From positions 1 through 64,000 of the forward strand of contig JAKOZT010000154.1 of the NCBI GenBank assembly GCA_029779845.1: a DNA stretch of 64,000 nucleotides, read 5' to 3'. A model generated the notes under the pieces. It ran no database searches, was not told where the DNA came from, and saw nothing but the letters and a program-made list of their open reading frames with translations. This DNA comes from Pseudomonadota bacterium. GTDB lineage: Bacteria > Pseudomonadota > Gammaproteobacteria > Burkholderiales > Burkholderiaceae_C. Positions 18,021 to 27,364 of this stretch are shown here, one piece after another. Position numbers and translations under genes: made by a program. How positions within the stretch are numbered: the stretch's first letter is position 1; each line of letters starts with the position of its first letter.

Positions 18021-19989
18021 CGCTCACCGGCTCGGTGTTGGAGGCGAAGCCCTTGAAGCGACCCTTGCGCAGATGGATCAGCAGCAGCGAGATTGCCGCC
18101 GGCGTCACGCCCGAAATCCGCGACGCCTGGCCCAGCGTCTGCGGCTTGTGGCGCGCCAGCTTCTGGCGCACCTCGAAGGAGAGGGCGGTCACTTGGCCGT
18201 AGTCCAGCTCGGGGGGCAGCGCGAGGTTTTCGTAGGTCGCCGCACGTTCGACCTCCTCGTTCTGCTTGTCGATGTAGCCGGCGTACTTGATGCCGATCTG
18301 CACCTGCTCGATCACCGCGTCGGCGAGCCGTTCGCCCAACTCGGCGCGCAGCGTTTCACGTGAAACGCCGGCGTCGGGCTTGGCGATCGCGGCCAACTCG
18401 GCGATCTGATCGAACGCCACTCCCGGCCGGCGCAGCAGATCGGCCAGGCTGTATTCATGCTCCAGCGCCTTGCCGATCAGCCGCTCGGCCTCCGCTGCCG
18501 GCAGCAGCCCGGGGTGCACCCAGGTCGATTTCAGCTTCTCGGCCTCGCGCGCCAGCGCATCGCGCTTGCGGCTGAAGGCGCTCCAGCGCGCGTCGTCCAC
18601 CAGGCCCAGCCGCCGGCCTTCTTCGGTCAGCCGCAGGTCGGCGTTGTCCTCGCGCAGTTGCAGCCGGAACTCGGCCCGGCTGGTGAACATGCGGTAGGGC
18701 TCGGTCACGCCCTTGGTGATCAGGTCGTCGACCAGCACGCCGAGGTAGGCCTGGTCGCGGCGCGGCAGCCAGGCCGGCTCGCCGCGCACCTGCAGCGCGG
18801 CGTTCAGGCCGGCGAACAGGCCCTGCGCCGCCGCCTCTTCGTAGCCGGTGGTGCCGTTGATCTGGCCGGCGAAGAACAAGCCGCCGATGGCGCGCGTCTC
18901 GAAGCTCGCCTTCAGCTCGCGCGGATCGAAGTAGTCGTACTCGATCGCATAGCCGGGCCGCAGGATGTGGGCGTTCTCCAGCCCGGCCATCGAGCGCACC
19001 GCGACCAGCTGGATGTCGAAGGGCAGCGAAGTCGAGATGCCGTTCGGATAGAACTCGTGCGTCGTCAGCCCCTCGGGCTCGAGGAAGATCTGGTGGCTCG
19101 CCTTGTCGGCGAAGCGGTTGATCTTGTCCTCGATGCTCGGGCAATAGCGCGGGCCCACGCCTTCGATCACGCCGGTGAACATCGGGCTGCGGTCGAAGCC
19201 GGAGCGGATGATCTCGTGCGTGCGTTCGTTGGTGTGGGTGATCCAGCACGGCAGCTGGCGCGGGTGCATGGCCGCATCGCCGAGGAAGCTGAACACCGGC
19301 ATGCTCGCGTCCGAGCCCGGCATGCCGTCGCCGGGCTGCTCGGTCAGCTTGTCGAAGTCGATGGAGCGGCCGTCCAGGCGCGGCGGCGTGCCGGTCTTGA
19401 GCCGGCCCTGCGGCAGTTTCAGCTCCTTCAGCCGCGCCGACAGCGAAATCGCCGGTGGGTCGCCGGCGCGTCCCGCCGAGTGGTTCTGCAAGCCGACGTG
19501 GATGCGCCCGTCGAGGAAGGTGCCGGCGGTCAGCACCACGGCACGCGCCACGAAGCGGATGCCCACTTGCATGACGACGCCGGCAATCCGGTCGCCCTGC
19601 AGCAGCAGATCGTCGCAGGCGCCCTGGAACAGCCAGAGGTTCGGCTGATTCTCCAGCCGGTGCCGGATCGCGGCCTTGTAGAGAATGCGGTCCGCCTGCG
19701 CGCGCGTCGCCCGCACCGCTGGCCCCTTGGAGCCGTTGAGGATGCGGAACTGGATGCCGGCTTCGTCGGTGGCCAGCGCCATCGCGCCGCCCAGCGCATC
19801 GACCTCCTTGACCAGATGGCCCTTGCCGATGCCGCCGATCGACGGGTTGCAGCTCATCTGGCCGAGCGTCTCGATGTTGTGCGTGAGCAGCAGCGTGGCC
19901 GCGCCCATGCGCGCCGCCGCCAGCGCCGCCTCGGTGCCGGCATGGCCGCCGCCGACGACGATCACGTCGAACTCTTTGGGGAACAACAT
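18010..19989 (-). CDS. mnmG: tRNA uridine-5-carboxymethylaminomethyl modification enzyme MnmG (GidA)
   Basis: 659 aa. The FAD-binding motif [19 protein letters not shown] lies near residues 11-29; [23 protein letters not shown] and the C-terminal [15 protein letters not shown] also match MnmG. With MnmE it modifies the wobble uridine of several tRNAs. It heads the mnmG-rsmG-parA operon and contains a parS-like site near its 3' end. A sigma-70 promoter is visible just upstream. Confidence 0.96.
   Translation of the reverse strand: MLFPKEFDVIVVGGGHAGTEAALAAARMGAATLLLTHNIETLGQMSCNPSIGGIGKGHLVKEVDALGGAMALATDEAGIQFRILNGSKGPAVRATRAQADRILYKAAIRHRLENQPNLWLFQGACDDLLLQGDRIAGVVMQVGIRFVARAVVLTAGTFLDGRIHVGLQNHSAGRAGDPPAISLSARLKELKLPQGRLKTGTPPRLDGRSIDFDKLTEQPGDGMPGSDASMPVFSFLGDAAMHPRQLPCWITHTNERTHEIIRSGFDRSPMFTGVIEGVGPRYCPSIEDKINRFADKASHQIFLEPEGLTTHEFYPNGISTSLPFDIQLVAVRSMAGLENAHILRPGYAIEYDYFDPRELKASFETRAIGGLFFAGQINGTTGYEEAAAQGLFAGLNAALQVRGEPAWLPRRDQAYLGVLVDDLITKGVTEPYRMFTSRAEFRLQLREDNADLRLTEEGRRLGLVDDARWSAFSRKRDALAREAEKLKSTWVHPGLLPAAEAERLIGKALEHEYSLADLLRRPGVAFDQIAELAAIAKPDAGVSRETLRAELGERLADAVIEQVQIGIKYAGYIDKQNEEVERAATYENLALPPELDYGQVTALSFEVRQKLARHKPQTLGQASRISGVTPAAISLLLIHLRKGRFKGFASNTEPVSDAA
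18352..18367. promoter_or_regulatory. parS-like site within mnmG
   Basis: CGTTTCACGTGAAACG is a perfect 16-bp palindrome; its inner 14 bases (GTTTCACGTGAAAC) are identical to the parS consensus and only the outermost pair differs. It is the better of the two parS candidates in the window. Confidence 0.85.
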
Positions 19990-20018
19990 CGGGATGCCTA
20001 ATTTTTGAGCAGGGCGAG

Positions 20019-20047
20019 ATTGTAGGGACCGGCCTGCCCGAAGTCAC
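20019..20047 (-). promoter_or_regulatory. Sigma-70 promoter for mnmG-rsmG-parA
   Basis: On the minus strand GTGACT (20042-20047) and TACAAT (20019-20024) are separated by 17 bp, matching the -35 and -10 consensus at 4/6 and 5/6 positions. Transcription would start near 20012, about 23 bases before the mnmG ATG. Confidence 0.55.
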
Positions 20048-20090
20048 CCGAAGGGTCGGCGCGCTGCAATCGGCTATCGTGCCGCTCGCG

Positions 20091-20783
20091 ATGAATGCCG
20101 CCCCGCCTTCCCCTGCCGACCTCCGCCAGCTCGACACGCTCTACCCGGCGCTGGCCGCGCTGCCGCCGGCGCTGCACGACACCGTGCTGACGCAGCAGAC
20201 GATGTGGCTGGAGGTGCCCGCCGGCAGCACCGTCTTCGAGGAACAGTCGCCCTGCCAGGGCTTCCCGCTGCTGCTGGCCGGCGAGGTGCGCGTCGCGCGC
20301 GGTTCGGCGCAGGGGCGTTCGCTGGAGCTGTACCGCGTCGGCCCGGGCGAGCTGTGCGTGGTGTCGGCCTCCTGCCTGTTCGGCCAGCAGCTGCTCAGCG
20401 CCCACGGTGAGACCACCGCGCCGACGCGCCTGGCCGTGCTGTCGCCGGCCGCGCTGGACGCCTGCTGCGCGCACGAGCCGTTTCGCCGCTTCGTCTTCGG
20501 CGTGTTCGCCGACCGGCTCGCCGACCTGATGGAGCTGGCCGAAGCCGTCGCCTTTCAGCGCCTCGACCGGCGCCTGGCCGCCGCGCTGCTCGGCCACGGC
20601 GAAGTCTTGCAGACCAGCCACCAGGCCCTCGCCGACGAGTTGGGCACCGTGCGCGAGATGGTCACGCGGCTGCTGCGCCGCTTCGAGCGCGCCGGCTGGC
20701 TCGCGCTCGGCCGCGAGCGCATCGAGCTGAAGGACGCCGCCGCGCTGCGCCGCCTCGCCGCCGGCGAGCTGCCCGCTGTGTGA
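20091..20783 (+). CDS. Crp/Fnr family transcriptional regulator
   Basis: 230 aa. An N-terminal cyclic-nucleotide-binding-like beta-barrel (VPAGSTVFEEQSPCQGFPLLLAGEVRV) is followed by a C-terminal winged helix (TSHQALADELGTVREMVTRLLRRFE). Six cysteines are present (SPC, ELCVVSASC, DACCAHE), but there is no N-terminal Fnr-type four-cysteine cluster. Its effector is unknown. No Shine-Dalgarno is visible before the ATG; a GTG at 20079 is the alternative start. The stop codon lies inside a perfect TGTGA-N6-TCACA palindrome that probably controls the next gene. Confidence 0.88.
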   Translation: MNAAPPSPADLRQLDTLYPALAALPPALHDTVLTQQTMWLEVPAGSTVFEEQSPCQGFPLLLAGEVRVARGSAQGRSLELYRVGPGELCVVSASCLFGQQLLSAHGETTAPTRLAVLSPAALDACCAHEPFRRFVFGVFADRLADLMELAEAVAFQRLDRRLAAALLGHGEVLQTSHQALADELGTVREMVTRLLRRFERAGWLALGRERIELKDAAALRRLAAGELPAV

Positions 20784-20794
20784 CCGCGGTCACA
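20779..20794. promoter_or_regulatory. CRP/FNR-family binding site, perfect palindrome
   Basis: TGTGACCGCGGTCACA is a perfect 16-bp palindrome of the form TGTGA-N6-TCACA, the CRP consensus. It overlaps the stop codon of the Crp/Fnr gene and lies ahead of the DUF2892 gene, so it is probably bound by the neighbouring regulator. Confidence 0.75.
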
Positions 20795-20815
20795 GACCGG
20801 CGCGGCACCGCGCCG

Positions 20816-20821
20816 CACACT
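20816..20821 (+). promoter_or_regulatory. Putative -10 element of a class II CRP-type promoter
   Basis: CACACT lies exactly where a -10 box would be if the palindrome centred at 20786.5 sat at -41.5, the class II activator position. It keeps the important A, A and T. Transcription would start near 20828, leaving a leader of about 47 nt with AGGAG before the ATG at 20875. Confidence 0.4.
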
Positions 20822-20874
20822 GCGCCTACCCCGGCCCCTATCCCTGGGACAGCCGGAAAGCAGGAGCAGACAAC

Positions 20875-21069
20875 ATGAAGACCAACGCAGGAACCCTGGA
20901 CCGCGCGCTGCGCGTCATCGGCGGCCTGGTGCTGATCGGCCTGGCCGCCACCGGCACGGTGGGCGCCTGGGGCTGGATCGGCATCGTGCCGCTGGCCACC
21001 GGAGCGCTCGGCTGGTGCCCGGCCTACACGATGCTGGGCATCAACACCTGCCCGATGAAGGCGAAGTGA
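20875..21069 (+). CDS. Small DUF2892 (YgaP-like) inner-membrane protein
   Basis: 64 aa. The sequence starts KTNAGTLDRALRVIGGLVLI with two hydrophobic segments and the conserved GWCPAYTMLGINTC cysteine region of DUF2892, the domain that forms the membrane part of rhodanese YgaP. Function unknown, often linked with sulfur metabolism. It has a strong RBS (CAGGAG) and is probably activated by the upstream Crp/Fnr regulator. Its last 29 bp overlap the convergent ElaA gene. A second DUF2892 gene lies in the sqr operon at 40363. Confidence 0.85.
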   Translation: MKTNAGTLDRALRVIGGLVLIGLAATGTVGAWGWIGIVPLATGALGWCPAYTMLGINTCPMKAK

Positions 21070-21547
21070 ACATGCCGGGAGGCCGCAGCATCTCGATGTG
21101 CGGGATGTTGTCCTCCAGGTATTCCTCGCCCACGCTCGCGAAGCCGAAGCCGGCGTAGAAGCGCGCCAGGTGCGCCTGCGCCGAGATGCGCAGGCCGCTG
21201 CCGGGGTAGAGCGCCTCGGCCTCGATCACCGCGCGGCGCACCAGCTCGCGGCCCAGGCCGGTGCCGCGCGCCGCGGCGCTGGTGATCACGCGCCCGATCG
21301 AGGCTTCGGCGTACTTGACGCCCGGCGCGACGAGGCGCGCGTAGGCGAGCGGCTCGGGTTGCGCAGCCGACCACGCCGCGAGGTGCCAGCTCTTCGGGTC
21401 GACGCCGTCGGCGTCGAGGTAGGCGCAGGCCTGCTCGATGATGAAGACGAGTTGGCGCGCACGGTAGATCGCGTCCAGTTCGGCGACGCTCAAGGCGTCG
21501 AAGGCGCAGCAGCGCCAGCGGATCTCGGAAGTCTTCGGGTCGTTCAT
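21041..21547 (-). CDS. ElaA-like GNAT acetyltransferase
   Basis: 168 aa. LSVAELDAIYRARQLVFIIEQ, YARLVAPGVKYAEASIGRVI and LRISAQAHLARFYAGFGF match ElaA, a small GNAT family protein of unknown substrate. The acetyl-CoA loop is ARGTGLGRELVRRAV. Its 3' end overlaps the convergent DUF2892 gene by 29 bp. The C-terminal tail past HIEMLRPPG is short and not conserved. Confidence 0.88.
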   Translation of the reverse strand: MNDPKTSEIRWRCCAFDALSVAELDAIYRARQLVFIIEQACAYLDADGVDPKSWHLAAWSAAQPEPLAYARLVAPGVKYAEASIGRVITSAAARGTGLGRELVRRAVIEAEALYPGSGLRISAQAHLARFYAGFGFASVGEEYLEDNIPHIEMLRPPGMFTSPSSGRC

Positions 21548-21574
21548 CGTTCGGGGAATTGTCTTCGTGCGGCT

Positions 21575-22734
21575 TCAGCGCACCGCGGCACGCCGCAACA
21601 CCCGTGCCACGAAGGCCACGCCGAGCAGCGCCATCGCCGCACAGACGGCGAGCGACACGCCGATCGCCTCGGCGCCCAGCGTCTCGCCCTTGAGCACGCG
21701 CGTCATCAGCGTGTTCTGCGCCAGCGCCGGCACCCAGAAGTGCCAGCGCTCCTCGGCACCCGGATTGAGCAGGCCCACCAGCGGCAGCAGCGAGCAGGCC
21801 AGCACCACCAGCGCGGTGCTGGCCTGCGCCTCCTTGACGCTCTTGCAGCGGATCGCCACCGCCATCAGCAGCGCCGCCAGCGCGGCTGCAAAAGGCGCGA
21901 TCACCGCGATGAACCACAGCGCCTCGCGCACGCCGAACTGGAACAGCGCCGCCAGCGAGTCGCCCTGCAGCAGCCACTGCGCCGGGATGAAGCTGAAGCA
22001 GCTCAGCAGCGCGATCAGCAGCGCCACCGCCGACACCGCCGCCCACTTGCCCAGCACGATCGCCAGCGGCGCGGCCGGGTTCATCAAGAGCGGCTCGAGC
22101 GAGCCGCGCTCGCGCTCGCCGGCGGTGGTGTCCAGCGCGGCGTGCAGCGCGCCGTACAGCACCGCCATCAGCACGAAGAAGGGCAGGATTCCGGTGAGCT
22201 GCGTGCCGCGCGTCTGCGGGTTGGCGAGGTCGCGCTCGTCCAGGCGCGCCGATTCGGTCAGGTCGGGCGACACGCCGCGCAGCGCCAGCGCCAGCGTGGC
22301 ACGCTCGCGGTTGAAGCCGGCCACCAGCTGCTGCAGGCGCCACACGCCAGCGTTGGCGCGCTTGTTGGCGCTGTCGCTCACCAGCAGCAGGCGCGGCACC
22401 TCGGCGCGCGCCAGCGCCGCCTCGAAGTCGGCCGGCACCACCAGCACCGGGTCGCCCAGTTCGGCGCGGCGCAGCCGGGCTTCGTAGTCGGCCGGCGCGG
22501 GCTTGACGGTGAAGCCCTGGCGCGCGAGGTAGTTGGTGAGCGTGGGCGCCTGCTCCGCGCCCGCGAGCACCACCTCGCGCCGCTCGGCGCGTGCCTCGAA
22601 CGAGGCCACCAGCCCCGACAGCGCGATCAGCACCAGCGGCCCCATCAGCACGCTGGACAGCAGCACGACGAGCAGCGTGCGGCGGTCGCGCAGCGCATCG
22701 ATCAGCTCTTTGGAAAAGACCGTCCACGCGCCGT

Positions 22735-22738
<4 letters not shown>
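21575..22738 (-). CDS. ABC-2 type exporter permease (NatB-like)
   Basis: 387 aa. One N-terminal transmembrane helix (residues about 18-42), a periplasmic loop of about 130 residues, then five C-terminal membrane segments starting at TGILPFFVLMAVLYGALHAA, with AGERERGSLEPLLMNP in between; this is the ABC-2/NatB plan for sodium or drug export. The start overlaps the ATPase stop as ATGA. The substrate is not evident. It is last in a four-gene operon with an ATPase, a secreted hydrolase and a glutaredoxin. Confidence 0.87.
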
Positions 22739-23489
<751 letters not shown>

Positions 23490-23493
<4 letters not shown>

Positions 23494-24950
23494 GACCTGG
23501 CCTCCAGCCCGGGCGGAACGAAGGCCGGTGGACGCGGCATCGCGGTCGCGCAGGCGGCGTCGAGCGCCAGCGCGTCGGCATCATTCGCCGCATCGAGGAA
23601 GCGGAACAGCAGGTCGGGCACGCAACCAACGCCGAGCAGGCCGTGGCCGGCGTTCGGCACCACCACGTGCTTCGCTTGCGCGCCCAGCGCCTCGGCGACG
23701 CGCTTGGCATGGCGCGGCGGCGTGGCCGGATCGAGCCCGCCGCTGAGCAGCAGCACCGGCGTGGCCGAGCGGCCGACGCTGTAGAAGGCCTCGGGCACCG
23801 CGCCGCGCGGCCAGAAGGCGCAGGCCTGCTCGTACAGCGGCGCGAGGCCGGTGCCGAAGTCGCGCGCCGGCGCCACGGCCGCCACCGCCAGGCGCGGCAT
23901 GTCCTCGGCGCAGATCACCGAGAAGTGCATGCCGGTGGCGATGCGCGGCGAGCCGCGCCGCATCAGCGCGCCGCCGAGCGCGATCAGCGGCTCGAAGCGG
24001 CCTTGCGCCGCCATGTCGATCGCCGCCGGCAGCGCGGCGGCCAGCGCGGGGGCGTAGAGCGGGGTGCGCACCGCGGCCAGCACCGCGTCGCGCGTCAGCG
24101 TGAAACGCTCGGGCGTACCGGTCAGCGGGTCCGCCAGGTTCACCTCGCGCGGCAGCGAGGCCAGCAGGCCGTCCCACGCCTGGCGCAGCGCCGGCCAGCG
24201 GCGCGTGCAGGCCGGCTCGCTGCCGCACGCGGCGAAAAGCGCGTCGAGCGCCGCCTGCGCATCGATGCCGGCGCTGGCCGGCAGCACCATGTCCGGCGGC
24301 GCCACGCCGTCGAGCACGCTGCGCCGCACCGCCTGCGGGAACTGGCGCTGGTACTCCAGCGCGGCGCGCGTGCCGTAGGACGCGCCGACCAGGTTGATGC
24401 GCGGCGCGCCCAGCGCCTGGCGCACCGCGTCGAGATCCTGCATCGCCAGCGTCGTCGTGTAGAAGCCGAGGTTCGCCGCTTCCTTCACGTGCGGGCGCTT
24501 CAGCAGCCGCTCGCGGCACTCGCGCAGCGTCTGCAACTGCCGGGCCGTGTCGGCCGATTCGGCCAGCGGCTGCGCCGCCGGCTCCTCGCAATCGAGCGGC
24601 GCCGAGCGGCCGGTGCCGCGCTGGTCGACGAAGACGATGTCGCGCCGGTTGTTCAATCGCGCGAACACGCCCAGCGTCGCGCCGGCCACGTCGATCGCGC
24701 TCTGGCCCGGCCCGCCGGCGAGCGGGAACACCGGGTCGGGCAGCTTGCGCCGCGCCAGCGCGGGCACGATCACGTAGTGCACCTCGATGCGGATGCCATC
24801 GGGCTGGGCGGGATCGAGCGCTCGCTGAACCGAGCCGCACAGCACCTCGCGCACCAGCCCGTCGATGCGGCAGGGCGCCGGCTCGGCGGCCTGCGCCGCA
24901 CCCGCGACCAGCAGCAGCGCCAGCGCGGCCGCAAAACGCCGCGCCTTCAC
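23490..24950 (-). CDS. Secreted alpha/beta hydrolase, tripeptidyl-aminopeptidase-like
   Basis: 486 aa from a GTG at 24950 that overlaps the glutaredoxin stop (GTGA). A signal peptide (MKARRFAAALALLLVAGAAQA) directs export. The fold-1 core shows GGPGQSAIDVAG, VFVDQRGTGRSAPLDC and nucleophile GASYGTRAALEY, with Asp and His in LLSGGLDPATPPRHA and VPNAGHGLLG. This matches proline iminopeptidase/TAP-like C-terminal hydrolases. It probably acts in the periplasm on peptides or esters; the link to the ABC exporter is by operon only. Confidence 0.87.
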
Positions 24951-25318
24951 GGCTCGCCGAGGAAGCGGTTCAGTTCGCCCGACGTCAGCAGGCGTTCGAG
25001 GTCGCTCGCCCCGCCGATCAGCACGCCCTTGGCGAACACCATCGGGAAGGTCGGCCAGCCGCTCCACATCTTCAGCGCATTGCGGCGCCGCCACTGGCTG
25101 AAGTAGCTGCCGAACTCGAGGTACTGGTGCGCCAGGCCCGCGCCGTCGAGCAGCCGGCGCGCCTTGCGGCAGAACGGGTTGCCGGCCATGCCGACGACGA
25201 GGAGGCGGTTCGAGGCCGCCGCCGCCTGCACGTTGTGCACGATGTCGGCGTGGCGGTTGGCGACGCTGTCGCGGATCGCCGGGTGGATGCGGCTTTCCTC
25301 CAGGATGCTGCGGGGCAT
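24947..25318 (-). CDS. Glutaredoxin-like protein with a single active-site cysteine
   Basis: 123 aa. The central part, LLVVGMAGNPFCRKARRLLDGAGLAHQYLEFGSYF, is a thioredoxin-fold glutaredoxin start with a monothiol PFCRK motif (Cys about residue 50), and TFPMVFAKGVLIGGASDLERLL is the usual cis-Pro and glutathione region. An N-terminal extension of about 35 residues is not typical. It begins the hydrolase-ABC exporter operon; a regulatory or redox role is open. Confidence 0.82.
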   Translation of the reverse strand: MPRSILEESRIHPAIRDSVANRHADIVHNVQAAAASNRLLVVGMAGNPFCRKARRLLDGAGLAHQYLEFGSYFSQWRRRNALKMWSGWPTFPMVFAKGVLIGGASDLERLLTSGELNRFLGEP

Positions 25319-25374
25319 GGCGCGGTGGTCCTCGGGCTTGTGCGCAAAAGCCCGAGGTTAGCCCAGCGCGACGC

Positions 25375-26259
25375 TCAGGCCGCCAGCACCCCGCGCTGGA
25401 AGTCGGCGAAGGCCTGCTGGATCTCCTGCGGCGTGTTCATCACGAAGGGGCCGTACTGCGCGATCGGCTCGTTCAGCGGCGCGCCGGCGACGAGCAGGAT
25501 CTGCACCGTGCCTTCCCCCTCCGGCGCGATCAGGCGCACGCCGTCGGCATCGCGATCGTTGGCGAGGATGGCCATCGTGTCGCTCGCCACCGGCGTGCCG
25601 CCGATCTCCGCCGCCGCGCCGCCGTACACATACGCGAAGGCGTTGTGCCCGGCCGGCAGCGGCAGCTCGAAGCGCGCTCCGGGCGGCAGCGTGATGTCGA
25701 GCACCAGCGGCTCGGTGGCCGGGCGCTGCACCGCGCCGTCCACGCCGTGCGTGCGGCCGGCGACCACGCGCACCGTGCTGCCGTCTTCGAGCGCGAAGGC
25801 GGGCACCTGCGCCGGCGCCACGTCGCGGTAGGCGGGCGGCTGCATCTTGTCCTTCGCCGCGAGGTTCACCCACAGCTGGAAGCCGGCCATGCGGCCTTCT
25901 TCCTGCTCGGGCATCTCGGAGTGCACGATGCCGCGCCCGGCGGTCATCCACTGCACGCTGCCGGGCTCCAGCAGGCCGCTGTTGCCGACGCTGTCGCCAT
26001 GCCGCATGCGCCCGGCCTTCATGATCGTGACGGTCTCGAAGCCGCGGTGCGGGTGGTCGGGGAAGCCGCCGAGGTAGTCGCTCGCCGCGTCGCTGCCGAA
26101 GGCATCGAGCATCAGGAAGGGGTCGAGGCGGCGCTGCAGCGGCTGCGTCAGCACGCGCGTCAGCTTGACGCCGGCGCCGTCGGAGGTGGGCTGGCCGCGC
26201 ACGAGGCGCTCGACGCCGCGCGAACGGGTGATGGTCTGGGCGGTGAGGGTGGTCTTCAT
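25375..26259 (-). CDS. Pirin family protein
   Basis: 294 aa bicupin. The metal-binding residues are in FPDHPHRGFETVTIM and MRHGDSVGNSG, with GRGIVHSEMPEQEEGRMAGFQLWVNL typical of pirins. Family members include quercetinase-like and redox-sensing proteins; the role here is unknown. A TCGAAA-N17-TACATT promoter at 26266-26294 puts the transcription start exactly on the ATG, and there is no ribosome-binding site, so the mRNA may be leaderless. It is divergent from the GST gene. Confidence 0.9.
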   Translation of the reverse strand: MKTTLTAQTITRSRGVERLVRGQPTSDGAGVKLTRVLTQPLQRRLDPFLMLDAFGSDAASDYLGGFPDHPHRGFETVTIMKAGRMRHGDSVGNSGLLEPGSVQWMTAGRGIVHSEMPEQEEGRMAGFQLWVNLAAKDKMQPPAYRDVAPAQVPAFALEDGSTVRVVAGRTHGVDGAVQRPATEPLVLDITLPPGARFELPLPAGHNAFAYVYGGAAAEIGGTPVASDTMAILANDRDADGVRLIAPEGEGTVQILLVAGAPLNEPIAQYGPFVMNTPQEIQQAFADFQRGVLAA

Positions 26260-26265
26260 GGTGTC

Positions 26266-26294
26266 AATGTAGGCGCGCGCTCGCGCCGTTTCGA
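26266..26294 (-). promoter_or_regulatory. Promoter of pirin gene, predicted leaderless start
   Basis: On the minus strand TCGAAA (26289-26294), a 17-bp spacer and TACATT (26266-26271) are followed by six bases and then the ATG, which puts +1 at the start codon. Confidence 0.45.
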
Positions 26295-26403
26295 GTCAGG
26301 CGATTCGAACGTCGCGCGCAATCCCCTTGCATGCCGGCGCCCCGCCGCGGCGATGTAATCTGCAGCGTTCCAACCATCCACTTCAACTCGAAGGAGACGA
26401 CTC

Positions 26404-27012
26404 TTGAAGCTCTACTACAGCCCCGGCGCCTGTTCGCTCTCGCCCCACATCGTGCTGCGCGAGGCCGGCCTCGCCTTCGAACCGGTGCTCGCCAGCACCA
26501 AGACGCACAAGCTGCAGGACGGCACCGACTACTACACGATCAACCCCAAGGGCTACGTGCCGCTGCTCGAACTCGACAACGGCGAGCGCCTCTCCGAAGG
26601 CCCGGTGATCGTGCAGTACGTCGCCGACCAGGTGCCCGCGAAGAAGCTCGCGCCTCCGGCCGGCACGATGGCGCGCTACCGCCTGCAGGAGTGGCTGAAC
26701 TTCATCACCAGCGAGCTGCACAAGAGCTTCTCGCCGCTGTTCAACCCGGCGATGCCGGAAGAGGGCAGGGCGCTCTACCGCGCGCGCCTGGCCGACCGCT
26801 TCAAGTGGGTCGACGCCCAGCTGGCCGGCAAGAACTACCTGATGGGCGAGGACTTCAGCGTCGCCGACGCCTACCTCTTCGTCGTCGCGGGCTGGGGCAA
26901 GCACGTCGGCGTCGACATCGGCGGCCTGGCCAACCTGGGCGCGTTCATGGCGCGCGTGGCCGCGCGGCCGGCCGTGCAGGAGGCGCTCAAGGCCGAAGGC
27001 CTGCTCAAGTAA
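26404..27012 (+). CDS. Glutathione S-transferase, bacterial beta class-like
   Basis: 202 aa. MKLYYSPGACSLSPHIVLRE carries the Cys10 that binds glutathione in bacterial beta-class GSTs, followed by the NPKGYVPLLEL cis-Pro region and a helical C-terminal domain with FSVADAYLFVV. The start is a TTG, supported by the strong GAAGGAG upstream and by the exact homologue start; no nearby ATG fits. It conjugates glutathione with electrophiles. It is followed 4 bp later by a small secreted protein. Confidence 0.93.
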   Translation: MKLYYSPGACSLSPHIVLREAGLAFEPVLASTKTHKLQDGTDYYTINPKGYVPLLELDNGERLSEGPVIVQYVADQVPAKKLAPPAGTMARYRLQEWLNFITSELHKSFSPLFNPAMPEEGRALYRARLADRFKWVDAQLAGKNYLMGEDFSVADAYLFVVAGWGKHVGVDIGGLANLGAFMARVAARPAVQEALKAEGLLK

Positions 27013-27016
27013 GGCC

Positions 27017-27364
27017 ATGCGCGCCTGGGTGGCGCTCGCGCTGGCGGTTGGCACCGCCGCCGCGCACGCCGACATGCCGCCGCCCGGCCGCTACGCCGGC
27101 CGCCTGTGCGTGGCGGTCGGCGAGGCGCCGGCCGATTGCGGGCCGGCGCGCATCGAGGTGCTGAATGCGCGCCGGCTCGACGTGCGCATCGCCGACATCG
27201 CCTACCAGTTGCAGCTCGCCAGCAGCCAGGTCGACGTGGTGCTGATGCACGGCACGATGCAGATCGACGGCTTCTTCGCCGCCTACGAGTGGGACGGCGC
27301 GACGCTGCGCTTCCTCGACCTGGAAAAACGCACCCGCTACGCGGTCGAGGTGATCAGGCGCTGA
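27017..27364 (+). CDS. Hypothetical secreted protein
   Basis: 115 aa. It has an N-terminal signal peptide (MRAWVALALAVGTAAAHA) and two cysteines (LCVAV, ADCGP) that could form a disulfide. I do not recognise a family. It starts 4 bp after the GST stop, so probably in the same transcript, and its last 11 bp overlap the convergent thioredoxin-lipoprotein gene. Confidence 0.65.
   Translation: MRAWVALALAVGTAAAHADMPPPGRYAGRLCVAVGEAPADCGPARIEVLNARRLDVRIADIAYQLQLASSQVDVVLMHGTMQIDGFFAAYEWDGATLRFLDLEKRTRYAVEVIRR

Noticed and set aside
20784-20874. Small ORF between Crp/Fnr and DUF2892 genes
   Set aside because: No frame with a ribosome-binding site and plausible coding content; the gap is explained by the operator and promoter.
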